Assembly: GCA_945482615.1 (NCBI GenBank)
Contig: CALYRG010000014.1
Location: 1-33,332 of the forward strand
DNA length: 33,332 bases
Direction: 5' to 3'
Origin: an uncultured Clostridia bacterium
GTDB lineage: Bacteria; Bacillota; Clostridia; Oscillospirales; Oscillospiraceae
Below the pieces are notes generated by a model. That model had not been told where the DNA came from, did not search any database, and worked only from the letters and a program-made list of their open reading frames with translations. This document shows, in pieces, positions 7,548 to 14,672 of this stretch (within the stretch, counting starts at the first letter, position 1; the number at the start of each line of letters is the position of its first letter). The position numbers and the translations under genes were made by a program.

Positions 7548-8927
7548 TTACTGTACCTTGGCGTGGCGCGCATCCAGCTCGGCACGGATTTCGGCGTACT
7601 TCGCATTGTCGATCTCGTAGAACCACATGGAGATCAGGGAGGCGATGTAGCCCAGGATCGGCATTCCGAAGCGCAGGAAGGTGATCATGGAGCAGACGGC
7701 GGCGGACTGATCCACATTGGGAACAAAGCCCACCAGGCCCAGGAAGAAGCTGGCGATGAAGCCGCCCACGGCCATGCCGAACTTGTTGATAAAGGTCAGG
7801 GAGGAGGACATCAGGCCGTCAGCCCGCTGGCCATGCTTCCACTCGGCATAGTCGGAGCACTCGGGGAGCATTGCCCAGCCCAGGAAGGAGGGGAACTTGG
7901 AGATCCACCCCCAGAAGCCGAACATGGTCATCATCATCACCAGGCTGCCGGAGGGGTTGGGGGTGAGCCAGAGGATGGCCAGAGGCACAATGGACAGTGC
8001 CTCGCCCCACCAGAACAGGCGGCGCTTGCCCAGGAGCTTCGTGAACATGGGCAGCATGGGGATTGCCACGATGCCGGTCCACATGGTCACATTGGCAACC
8101 TTGGCGATGAGGCTCATGTCCTGAATGACGTATTTGAAGTAGTAGACATTGACGGCGCTGCAGGTGGCGCTGGCCAGAACATCGGTGCCAAAGGCGATCA
8201 TCAGCATCATCATGGGCTTGTTGGTCAGCAGCAGCTTCATATCTCTGCCGAAGTTGAAGCTGTTCTGCTTGGCGGCCGCCCGGGTTTCCTCGGTGCAGAC
8301 GTCGTACTTCTTGCCGCCCCAGGCGCAGATCCAGAAGGAAACGGTGGTGATGGCACCGATGAGCGCGCCATAGACAGCCCAGCCCTTGGCACCGCCGCCG
8401 AAGGCTTCCACCAGAGGAATGGCCAGCACGGTGACAACGAACTGGGGAATGGTGCCCATGCCCTGCTTCCAGGTGACGATGGTGGTACGCCGCTGGGCGT
8501 CATCGGACATCACAGGGGTCAGGGAATGGTAGGGAATGTTGACAACGGTAGAGGCCAGAGAGTAGGCGATGTAGACAACATAGGCGTAGACCACCTTCAT
8601 GGTGGGGCTGAGGGCAGGGGCCGTGAACAGCAGGAACAGCAGCACGCCCAGAACCGGTGCGCCAAAGATAATCCAGGGGCGGAAACGGCCCATTTTGCTG
8701 ACGGTGTGGTCACCCAGCATACCCATCAGCGGATCGGTGAATGCATCGATAAAGCGGGATACCAGCATCAGGAATGCCACAACCTTGGAGTCCAGACCGA
8801 AAATGTCGGTGTAGAAGAAGGTCAGGTAGGCCATAACCAGCATAAAGGCCATGTTGGAGCCGATACCGCCAAAGGAATACTTGAAGATGTCCCAAAAGGA
8901 AGCGCGTTTGATCTGTTTCTGTTCCAT
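7548..8927 (-). CDS. GPH-family sugar:cation symporter (sulfated-glycan unit)
   Basis: A 459-aa, 12-helix transporter of the glycoside-pentoside-hexuronide family (MelB-like). The helix-2 cation site SRFIDAFTDPLMG is present near residues 57-69, with the two Asp at the MelB Asp55/Asp59 positions, followed by the loop motif KMGRFRPW. The start ATG 8927 has GAGGAGAAT just upstream. It lies 19 bases downstream of the sulfatase gene on the same strand, so it is the second gene of that operon. By context it imports the sulfated sugar or oligosaccharide used by the sulfatase; the substrate is inferred, not read from sequence. Confidence 0.9.
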   Translation of the reverse strand: MEQKQIKRASFWDIFKYSFGGIGSNMAFMLVMAYLTFFYTDIFGLDSKVVAFLMLVSRFIDAFTDPLMGMLGDHTVSKMGRFRPWIIFGAPVLGVLLFLLFTAPALSPTMKVVYAYVVYIAYSLASTVVNIPYHSLTPVMSDDAQRRTTIVTWKQGMGTIPQFVVTVLAIPLVEAFGGGAKGWAVYGALIGAITTVSFWICAWGGKKYDVCTEETRAAAKQNSFNFGRDMKLLLTNKPMMMLMIAFGTDVLASATCSAVNVYYFKYVIQDMSLIAKVANVTMWTGIVAIPMLPMFTKLLGKRRLFWWGEALSIVPLAILWLTPNPSGSLVMMMTMFGFWGWISKFPSFLGWAMLPECSDYAEWKHGQRADGLMSSSLTFINKFGMAVGGFIASFFLGLVGFVPNVDQSAAVCSMITFLRFGMPILGYIASLISMWFYEIDNAKYAEIRAELDARHAKVQ

Positions 8928-8946
8928 GATTATTCTCCTCTTCTTA

Positions 8947-10443
8947 TTATACGCCCAGCCGGTCATACAGCTCGGCCGGTGCATCGTTTTTGTCCATGCA
9001 GTCCCGGATATATCCCTTCATCCGGGCAATGACAGCCTCGTCCGCAATGGGGTGTGCCTGGCCAGGGTCCTGCTCCAGATCGAACAGCATGGAGCCGAAG
9101 GCCGTGGTGTCGCCCATCCGGTTCTTTGCCTCGATCTTCATGGTCTTGCAGCCCTTGGTGAAGGAGAAGGGCTCGGCCAGCTGAATATCCTGCAGCTCCG
9201 CAGGGGAGAACATGGCACGCATGTGGGTGGGCATCAGGGTATATTCATACACCGGTGCCTCGGGGTGCTCTGCCGCGTGCATGTACAGATACCGTCCGTC
9301 CGTTACATCCACCTGGCTGCCATGATAGCCGAACGCCGCGTACTCCCGCACAGGCGTGTCATCCGCCATCACGCCGGTAAGCACATGGCCCATCATGTCC
9401 TCCGGGATAGGCAGGCCGAAGAAGTCCAGAATGGTGGGAGCGAGATCAATGGTCTGCACCAGGGCATTTCGCTCTGCACCGGTCAGATCCTTGCGCCGGG
9501 GGTCATAGATAAACAGCGGGGTGTGGGAAATCTCCGTGAACAGGGGCATGCTTGTCTTGCCCCACCAGCCGTGCTCACCCAGCAGGAAGCCGTGATCCGT
9601 GTTGACGATGAGCATGGTGTCCTCCCACAGGCCGTATTCATCCATCTTGTCCAGCACCTTCCCCAGATAGGCGTCGCACTTGGTCATCAGCGCCGCATAG
9701 TGGCAGCGCACATGCTCCACGGTGTTCTCGTCTTCCTTCACGGGGGCGTAGGGCGGCCAGTCGGCCTCCGCCTCGGCATCTCCCAGGAAGGTGTGCGGGT
9801 ACAGGGCCTTGTCCGCGGGCAGGGAGTAGAAGGGCTCGTGGGGATCGAAGGTCTCGATCTGCAGGAACCAGTTGTCCTGGCCGTGGTTGCGGTCCAGAAA
9901 TTCCAGGCCGTTGTGGAAGGTCACAGCCATGGAGGTTTTTTCCTCCGTGTCCATCTGTCTGCGGTTGATTTCGTCATGGGCCAGCATCGCCGTGTAGGGC
10001 GGGTAGTTCAGCATGACCTCCTTCAGCTTGAACACCGTCTTTTTGTCGTACCTGTAGCCCAGATCCGCCTTCCACAGGTCGCCCTCCTGGCCTCTGGAAA
10101 TTTCCCAGGAGGAGTAGCGGGTGTGGTAGGTGCAGCCGCCGTCCTCCCAGTAGTGCTGGTGGTCGCTGACCAGGTGGCTGTAGATTCCGTTTTTCTTCAG
10201 GATCTCCGGCATGGAATCGTCGAAGGGTTCCATGGGGCCCCAGCTGCGGTGGAAGAAGTTCATTCGCCCGGTATGCAGTTCTCTCCGGGCCGGCATACAG
10301 GGCATACTACCCACGAAGCTGTTGTTGAACCGGACACTGTGCTGAGCAAGCCTTTGGAAATTGGGTGTCAGCGTCCAGTCACAGCCGTAGGGTTCCAGCA
10401 GATCCCGGATCAGAGAGTCGTACATGACCATGATGCATTTCAT
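8947..10443 (-). CDS. Formylglycine-dependent sulfatase (Cys type), cytoplasmic
   Basis: A 498-aa alkaline-phosphatase-fold hydrolase. The sulfatase signature CMPARRELHTG is at residues 49-59, with Cys49 in the C-x-P-x-R position that is oxidised to formylglycine. The expected metal ligands include an Asp near residue 9 and the Asp-His of NTDHGF. There is no signal peptide or membrane segment: the protein begins directly with the first core strand (MKCIMVMYD), so it should act in the cytosol. The start is ATG 10443 with AGGGGAA upstream. Its partners are the symporter gene 19 bases downstream, the LacI repressor gene upstream on the same strand, and the divergent radical SAM maturase. A phosphonate or phosphodiester hydrolase of the same superfamily is an alternative, but the maturase next door favours a sulfatase. 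Confidence 0.9.
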   Translation of the reverse strand: MKCIMVMYDSLIRDLLEPYGCDWTLTPNFQRLAQHSVRFNNSFVGSMPCMPARRELHTGRMNFFHRSWGPMEPFDDSMPEILKKNGIYSHLVSDHQHYWEDGGCTYHTRYSSWEISRGQEGDLWKADLGYRYDKKTVFKLKEVMLNYPPYTAMLAHDEINRRQMDTEEKTSMAVTFHNGLEFLDRNHGQDNWFLQIETFDPHEPFYSLPADKALYPHTFLGDAEAEADWPPYAPVKEDENTVEHVRCHYAALMTKCDAYLGKVLDKMDEYGLWEDTMLIVNTDHGFLLGEHGWWGKTSMPLFTEISHTPLFIYDPRRKDLTGAERNALVQTIDLAPTILDFFGLPIPEDMMGHVLTGVMADDTPVREYAAFGYHGSQVDVTDGRYLYMHAAEHPEAPVYEYTLMPTHMRAMFSPAELQDIQLAEPFSFTKGCKTMKIEAKNRMGDTTAFGSMLFDLEQDPGQAHPIADEAVIARMKGYIRDCMDKNDAPAELYDRLGV

Positions 10444-10574
10444 TGTGTTTTCCCCTTTCTTTCATTCTTTTTACAATACTCCGGGAAATACCGATTCCGG
10501 CTTTCATCCGGAGATAAGTACGGATGGATTTTGGAAAAACTTTCCGTTTCTTTCCTTGCGCTTTCATTTCTTTC

Positions 10575-10600
10575 GCAAAATGTAAGCGCTTACATTTTGC
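10575..10600. promoter_or_regulatory. 26-bp perfect palindromic operator upstream of sulfatase operon
   Basis: A perfect inverted repeat with half-site GCAAAATGTAAGC and centre AAGCGCTT, about 130 bases upstream of the sulfatase ATG. Its core GTAAGCGCTTAC matches 11 of 12 bases of the operators at 11687-11698 and 11922-11933. The inner 14 bases (10581-10594) also fit the general CcpA cre consensus TGWAANCGNTNWCA, so binding by CcpA instead of, or in addition to, the local LacI protein is possible. No convincing core promoter could be placed between it and the gene. Confidence 0.8.
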
Positions 10601-10607
10601 CCGGAAA

Positions 10608-10636
10608 TTTTCGTACCTCCGAAAGAGGTACGAAAA
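10608..10636 (-). terminator. Hairpin terminator after the LacI regulator gene
   Basis: A 12-bp perfect stem TTTTCGTACCTC (10608-10619) pairs with 10625-10636 around a 5-base loop. It starts immediately next to the repressor stop codon. The U tract on the minus strand is short (about ATTT), so termination may be partial and allow read-through into the sulfatase operon. Confidence 0.65.
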
Positions 10637-11668
10637 CTACTCTATTTCACAAATGGAGTCCCGCTCAATAAAGACCGTCTTGTACTCCAGGCAGCTCTTT
10701 TCGATTTCCCCGCCGTCCAGCTGCCGCAGCAGAAGGTTGGCCGCGCCGGCGCCCATATCCTCCGCCGGAACCAGGTAGGCCGACAGCCGGGGGTAGACCT
10801 GCTCCCCTTCTTCATACCGCCAGGTTACGGCGACAATGGACAGCTGCCGGGGAACCTGAATGCCCAGCTGAGCCGCCGCTCCCAGAATAGCGGTGCCGCC
10901 GTTTTCCGCATCGGAAATGCAGACAGCGGTGCAGCCGTTTTTCAGCACATAGTGCTGAATATCCGCGCGATACTGCTGGACAGTCCGCACCGCTCCTCCA
11001 AAAAACACGGTGCACAGCTCTACATCCGGCCACTGCTCCCGGCACCGGGCCTGGATCTGGAGGAAGTAGCTTCTGTGGAACTCGCCCAGATACATCAGGA
11101 TCTTTCTATGGCCCCTGCCGCGAAGCTGGCGGATCATATCCAGATGATATTCAATAAACTGGGCATACACACTGCAGAACCGTTCATCATCCCGTTGGCC
11201 AATATAGGTCACCGGGAACTTCATCTGCGCCAGCTCGCTGATGACCTGCTCAGGGATCAGCTCCTGCATCGGGGCGCTGAGAATCAGGCCGTCAATGCGG
11301 CGCTGGCGAACCATCTCCATAAAATAGGGCGTGTCCTTGAGCCGCTTCCGGCAGTCCGGCGGATCCACGATCAGGGCCATACACTTGTTCCGGTACATCA
11401 GCACATTCTGAATCCCCTTCAGCAGCCCCACATAATAAGACGAGTCGAATACGGAGATACCTCCCAGCAGGTACACCCCGATCATATCGGATCTCTGCTT
11501 GACAAGACCTCTTGCGAACTGGTTTGGCTCATAGTGGAGCTTCTCCATGGCCTGATAAACGGCCTGCGTCTTTTTCTGGCTGACGGTGCCGCTGTTGTTC
11601 AGAATCCGGGAGACGGTGGCAATGGAGACCCCCGCCTCCGCCGCCACATCGTATATGGAAGCTGCCAT
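10637..11668 (-). CDS. LacI-family transcriptional regulator of the sulfatase locus
   Basis: A 343-aa repressor with an N-terminal LacI helix-turn-helix (IYDVAAEAGVSIATVSRIL at about residues 4-22), the hinge region LHYEPNQFARGL, and a periplasmic-binding-type effector domain. Start choice: ATG 11683 would leave a leader of only about 13 bases and has no ribosome site, while ATG 11668 has GTGAG at a workable distance, so 11668 is used; the alternative adds five residues. The gene has its own promoter, with a palindromic operator at the predicted transcription start, so it should repress itself. The sulfatase operon lies downstream and the maturase gene is divergent; both carry the same operator core. 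The effector is presumably a sulfated sugar or its product (inference). Confidence 0.92.
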   Translation of the reverse strand: MAASIYDVAAEAGVSIATVSRILNNSGTVSQKKTQAVYQAMEKLHYEPNQFARGLVKQRSDMIGVYLLGGISVFDSSYYVGLLKGIQNVLMYRNKCMALIVDPPDCRKRLKDTPYFMEMVRQRRIDGLILSAPMQELIPEQVISELAQMKFPVTYIGQRDDERFCSVYAQFIEYHLDMIRQLRGRGHRKILMYLGEFHRSYFLQIQARCREQWPDVELCTVFFGGAVRTVQQYRADIQHYVLKNGCTAVCISDAENGGTAILGAAAQLGIQVPRQLSIVAVTWRYEEGEQVYPRLSAYLVPAEDMGAGAANLLLRQLDGGEIEKSCLEYKTVFIERDSICEIE

Positions 11669-11686
11669 CGTTCTCACATCCATTTT

Positions 11687-11698
11687 GTAAGCGCTTTC
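11687..11698. promoter_or_regulatory. Palindromic operator at the repressor gene promoter
   Basis: GTAAGCGCTTTC, core AAGCGCTT, begins 4 bases downstream of the minus-strand -10 box and so covers the transcription start. It is the exact reverse complement of the maturase operator at 11922-11933, which is the expected result for one repressor binding both divergent promoters. Confidence 0.82.
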
Positions 11699-11702
11699 TT
11701 AT

Positions 11703-11731
11703 ACAGTAACACAGGGATTTTCCTCTGTCAA
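11703..11731 (-). promoter_or_regulatory. Promoter of the LacI regulator gene
   Basis: Minus strand: TTGACA (11726-11731), 17-base spacer, TACTGT (11703-11708). The -35 is perfect, the -10 weak. The operator lies directly downstream. Confidence 0.68.
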
Positions 11732-11886
11732 TCCGGCATTTCTAACACAAAATGTTCCCTTTTTTGGTGAAAACAGCCATAGCCCGCCCCCTTCGCCCGA
11801 CCACAGGCACCATTTCCGATTTATGGTGAAAAAAGTCTTCGCGTTGTGTACAATCCGGCAAGGGAAAAATTGTGCATTCTGTGCAA

Positions 11887-11915
11887 TTGATTCCGGCTGC
11901 AAAGGCCTGTAGAAT
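11887..11915 (+). promoter_or_regulatory. Promoter of the sulfatase maturase gene
   Basis: TTGATT (11887-11892), 17-base spacer, TAGAAT (11910-11915). The operator starts 6 bases after the -10, the same geometry as at the repressor promoter. Bases 11732-11886 between the two divergent promoters show no other clear element. Confidence 0.75.
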
Positions 11916-11921
11916 GAATCC

Positions 11922-11933
11922 GAAAGCGCTTAC
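11922..11933. promoter_or_regulatory. Palindromic operator at the maturase promoter
   Basis: GAAAGCGCTTAC, identical to the reverse complement of the site at 11687-11698, placed at the predicted transcription start of the maturase gene and 26 bases before its ATG. Confidence 0.82.
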
Positions 11934-11959
11934 AGCTATACGGCGTTCGGGAGGACGAT

Positions 11960-13072
11960 ATGAAACAGCTGAGTATCATGCTCAAACCGGCATCCAGCCT
12001 GTGCAATCTGCGGTGCAGATACTGCTTCTATGCGGAGGTGGCCGATCTGCGCCAGGTGCGCTCCTTCGGCGTTATGACCCCGCAGACCACCCGGCAGATC
12101 CTCCAGAATATCCGCAAAGATCTTTCCCCGGGAGACCGGATTACCTTTGCCTTCCAGGGAGGCGAGCCCACACTGGCTGGGCTTTCCTACTTCCAGGACT
12201 TCACCGCCCAGGTGGAGCAGTGGGAAGGCATTCAGGTGCAGTACGCTCTGCAGACCAACGCCACTTTGCTGGACGATGCCTGGTGCGCCTTTCTGAAGAA
12301 ATACCATTTCCTGGTGGGTGTTTCCTGGGACATTCTTCCCCAGTGCCATGACGAGGCCCGGGTGGACGCTTCCGGTGCAGGCACCAACCGCGCCGTTCTG
12401 AATGCCATCGGTCTTCTGAACAAATGGGGGGTGGCATACAACGTCCTGTGTACCCTGACCAACTTCATTGCCCGGCATCCCAATCAGGTGTGGAACCAGC
12501 TGGCACGGCAGGATATCCGCTTTGTTCAGTTTACCCCCTGTCTTGACGAGCTGGAGGCCCCGGGAGAGAGCGCCTACGCCCTGACCCCGGCGCGGTTTGC
12601 TTCCTTCTATGACCGGATCTTCGACCTGTGGTACGCAGACTTTCTCCGGGACCGGTACCGCAGTGTCAAGCTCATCGATGACCTGGTGAATCTGCTGGCC
12701 TACGGCATGCCCACCGCCTGCGGCATCACCGGGCAGTGCATCCCTCAGCTGGTGGTGGAATCAGACGGCAGCGTATACCCCTGTGACTTCTATTGCATGG
12801 ACGAGTACCGCATGGGAAATCTTGCAGAAAGCAGCCTCCGGGAGATTTTTGATTCTCCCATCCGGGCATCCTTTCCCCAGCGCCCCCACCGGCAGCCCGA
12901 GCTGTGCGCCTCCTGCGAGTTTGCGCCCATCTGCGGCGGCAACTGCAAGCGAATGCAGCGGCAGATCTGCTGCGGCCCCGAGGACAGTGTCTGCGACTAC
13001 CGGGTCTTCCTGCAAAAGCACATACAACAGCTCCAGCGCGTCGCCCTCCAGCAGCGGCAGTACCGCAGATAG
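11960..13072 (+). CDS. Anaerobic sulfatase-maturating enzyme (radical SAM/SPASM)
   Basis: A 370-aa radical SAM enzyme that oxidises the active-site Cys (or Ser) of sulfatases to formylglycine without oxygen. The N-terminal cluster motif is C15-x3-C19-x2-C22 (SSLCNLRCRYCFY), followed by the GGEP motif (QGGEPTLAG). The C-terminal SPASM region is Cys-rich (CGITGQC, YPCDFYC, CASCEFAPICGGNC), providing ligands for two auxiliary Fe-S clusters. The Cys275-Asp276 pair in YPCDFY corresponds to the catalytic Asp region known for AnSME of Clostridium perfringens. GGGAGGA sits just before ATG 11960. The gene is divergent from the repressor and linked to the sulfatase by a shared operator; the substrate is almost certainly Cys49 of the neighbouring sulfatase. 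Confidence 0.93.
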   Translation: MKQLSIMLKPASSLCNLRCRYCFYAEVADLRQVRSFGVMTPQTTRQILQNIRKDLSPGDRITFAFQGGEPTLAGLSYFQDFTAQVEQWEGIQVQYALQTNATLLDDAWCAFLKKYHFLVGVSWDILPQCHDEARVDASGAGTNRAVLNAIGLLNKWGVAYNVLCTLTNFIARHPNQVWNQLARQDIRFVQFTPCLDELEAPGESAYALTPARFASFYDRIFDLWYADFLRDRYRSVKLIDDLVNLLAYGMPTACGITGQCIPQLVVESDGSVYPCDFYCMDEYRMGNLAESSLREIFDSPIRASFPQRPHRQPELCASCEFAPICGGNCKRMQRQICCGPEDSVCDYRVFLQKHIQQLQRVALQQRQYRR

Positions 13073-13084
13073 TCTTTCACGCAA

Positions 13085-13115
13085 AACGGCACAGAGCGGT
13101 CAGCTCTGTGCCGTT
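13085..13115. terminator. Bidirectional terminator hairpin between convergent genes
   Basis: A perfect 13-bp stem AACGGCACAGAGC (13085-13097) with 13103-13115 around a 5-base loop, placed between the maturase stop (13072) and the nudC stop (13119). U tracts are short on both sides (TTTT on the minus strand). Confidence 0.78.
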
Positions 13116-13118
13116 ATA

Positions 13119-13946
13119 TTACTCTCCGGCACGGATCGTGCCGTTTTTGAACATCAGCATCATTTCGTTGGTCAGGCTGAAATCGTCCGGCTGCAGCTGG
13201 ATTTCCTCCCGCCTGACCCACTGGGCCAGGCGCAGCTCCCCTTCATCCATGCGGATGGCAGTGTCCCCGTCCACCTCACAGTAGTAGCCCAGCAGCAGGT
13301 CATTGGCGATTCCCCAGGGCTGGCTCTTGTAATAGCGGATGTTCTTAACCCGCAGACCCGTCTCCTCCATCACTTCCCGGGCCACCGTCTCCTCGGCGGT
13401 CTCTCCGATCTCCGTAAAGCCCGCCACCAGGGCGTTGTGTCGGTAGCCCACCCGGTACCGGGTCAGCAGCAGCTCCTCTCCACGGATCACCCCGACGATC
13501 ACCGCCGGCATGATCCGGGGATAGACCGTGTTGCCGCAGGCAGGGCAGCACATGGCCCGTTCCTTTTCCGAATGGATCATCCCGCCGCCGCACCGTCCGC
13601 AGAAGCGGCTGTCCCGGTACCAGTCCGACAGGTGCTTGGCGGTCATGGCGGCAAAGATGATGTGCTTTTCCACATTGGGATTGCCCCGAAGGGAGCGCAC
13701 CTCCACCATTTCCCACTCCGGGGGGTACTGTGCAGGCTCCCGCAGAAGGAAAAAGCGGGTCTCGTCCACCGCAAACAGATACACATAGGGCAGTGCCATG
13801 CCCAGCTCCCCCACCCGGGGGAAGCTGGTACTGTCCTTCATCAGCACCTTGCCGTTTTCCATTGCAAAGACCACATCCTCCGGCTGAGGCTGGGCCATTG
13901 TGTCGTATTGATTATATAGCCTGTGGGGGCCGATATCCTGGATCAT
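13119..13946 (-). CDS. nudC: NADH pyrophosphatase / RNA de-NADding Nudix hydrolase NudC
   Basis: A 275-aa Nudix hydrolase that splits NAD(H) into NMN(H) and AMP and, in characterised homologues, removes NAD caps from RNA. Domain order fits NudC: a variable N-terminal domain (1 to about 105), a zinc ribbon (CGRCGGG ... CCPACG, four Cys), then the Nudix box GFTEIGETAEETVAREVMEE, with the NudC-specific SQPWGIANDLL motif after it. The start is ATG 13946, preceded by GGAGGAATCCAC; an upstream ATG at 13973 lies against the -10 box and is excluded. It is monocistronic, with its own consensus promoter and a terminator shared with the convergent maturase gene. Confidence 0.93.
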   Translation of the reverse strand: MIQDIGPHRLYNQYDTMAQPQPEDVVFAMENGKVLMKDSTSFPRVGELGMALPYVYLFAVDETRFFLLREPAQYPPEWEMVEVRSLRGNPNVEKHIIFAAMTAKHLSDWYRDSRFCGRCGGGMIHSEKERAMCCPACGNTVYPRIMPAVIVGVIRGEELLLTRYRVGYRHNALVAGFTEIGETAEETVAREVMEETGLRVKNIRYYKSQPWGIANDLLLGYYCEVDGDTAIRMDEGELRLAQWVRREEIQLQPDDFSLTNEMMLMFKNGTIRAGE

Positions 13947-13975
13947 GTGGATTCCTCCAATCTCTGTCTGCATCC

Positions 13976-14004
13976 ATTATAGACAGCCCGCTTCCATCCG
14001 TCAA
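13976..14004 (-). promoter_or_regulatory. Sigma-A promoter of nudC
   Basis: Minus strand: TTGACG (13999-14004), 17-base spacer, TATAAT (13976-13981). Confidence 0.87.
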
Positions 14005-14011
14005 CCCAGAC

Positions 14012-14050
14012 AAAATACCCTCTGACGCTTTCTTCTGCATCAGAGGGTAT
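14012..14050 (-). terminator. Terminator of the alcohol dehydrogenase-Nudix operon
   Basis: A perfect 11-bp stem ATACCCTCTGA (14015-14025) with 14040-14050 around a 14-base loop, ending on the minus strand in TTTTG, 4 bp after the Nudix stop codon. Confidence 0.82.
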
Positions 14051-14054
14051 CTTC

Positions 14055-14669
14055 TTATAGAATCGCCAGTGTTTCCATAGCGCGGTACAGGATAGCAGCA
14101 TGGTCAAAGGCCAGTGCACAGTCGCCTTTCGCCCGGTATTCATGCTCGGTGCAGTCCGGAGGCGTCACATCCTCCAGCAGAACCGTGAAGTCCTCCTGCG
14201 CCCCGGTGAGCCGAAGCTGAATGTGCGACCCTTCCGGGCAGGCGCTGACCCGGAACCACCGCGTATCTGCCGCATCGTCCCCGGCCTTTGCTTCCTTCCT
14301 CCGCCCCGACGGAATCCGGGCCGCAAACGCCTGGGAAACCACCCACATCCGCGGGTCACGGCCCGGCTGGCTGAACAGCCCCACCGGAGTCAGGCGCAAA
14401 CCCTTCAGGCCCGTTTCCTCCTCCAGCTCCCGCCGTGCGGTCTGGGTCACGGCTTCTCCCGGCTGGGCGAAGCCCCCGGGCAGTGCCCACTTCCCCAGGA
14501 AGGGATGTCCTCCCCTGCGCACCAGCAGCACCTGCAGAGCTCCTGCCTCCTGAGAAAAGACAGCGATATCTGCGGTAAGAGATGGTCTGGGGTAGTCCTT
14601 TGGGCGGTAGGCTGCCAAAAACTCCTCCTCTGTCAGGCCGTTTTTGTCACGCAGCAGCGCTGAGGGCAT
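14055..14669 (-). CDS. Nudix hydrolase (ADP-ribose pyrophosphatase-like)
   Basis: A 204-aa Nudix protein. The box GFAQPGEAVTQTARRELEEE (start near residue 67) carries all catalytic Glu residues, preceded by GHPFLGKWALPGG. There is no zinc ribbon, so it is distinct from the NudC upstream in the map, and no C-terminal winged helix, so it is not a full NrtR regulator. ATG 14669 lies 3 bases after the alcohol dehydrogenase stop, which indicates translational coupling; the ribosome site (GAGGTGG) is inside the dehydrogenase coding end. It probably hydrolyses ADP-ribose or another nucleoside diphosphate derivative; the substrate is unknown. Linkage with an NAD-dependent dehydrogenase could mean clean-up of damaged NAD products (inference). 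Confidence 0.88.
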   Translation of the reverse strand: MPSALLRDKNGLTEEEFLAAYRPKDYPRPSLTADIAVFSQEAGALQVLLVRRGGHPFLGKWALPGGFAQPGEAVTQTARRELEEETGLKGLRLTPVGLFSQPGRDPRMWVVSQAFAARIPSGRRKEAKAGDDAADTRWFRVSACPEGSHIQLRLTGAQEDFTVLLEDVTPPDCTEHEYRAKGDCALAFDHAAILYRAMETLAIL

Positions 14670-14672
14670 GGC

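Noticed and set aside
7533..10671. Two long plus-strand open frames opposite the symporter and sulfatase genes
   Set aside because: Shadow frames of low complexity; the minus-strand genes carry clear family motifs and ribosome sites.
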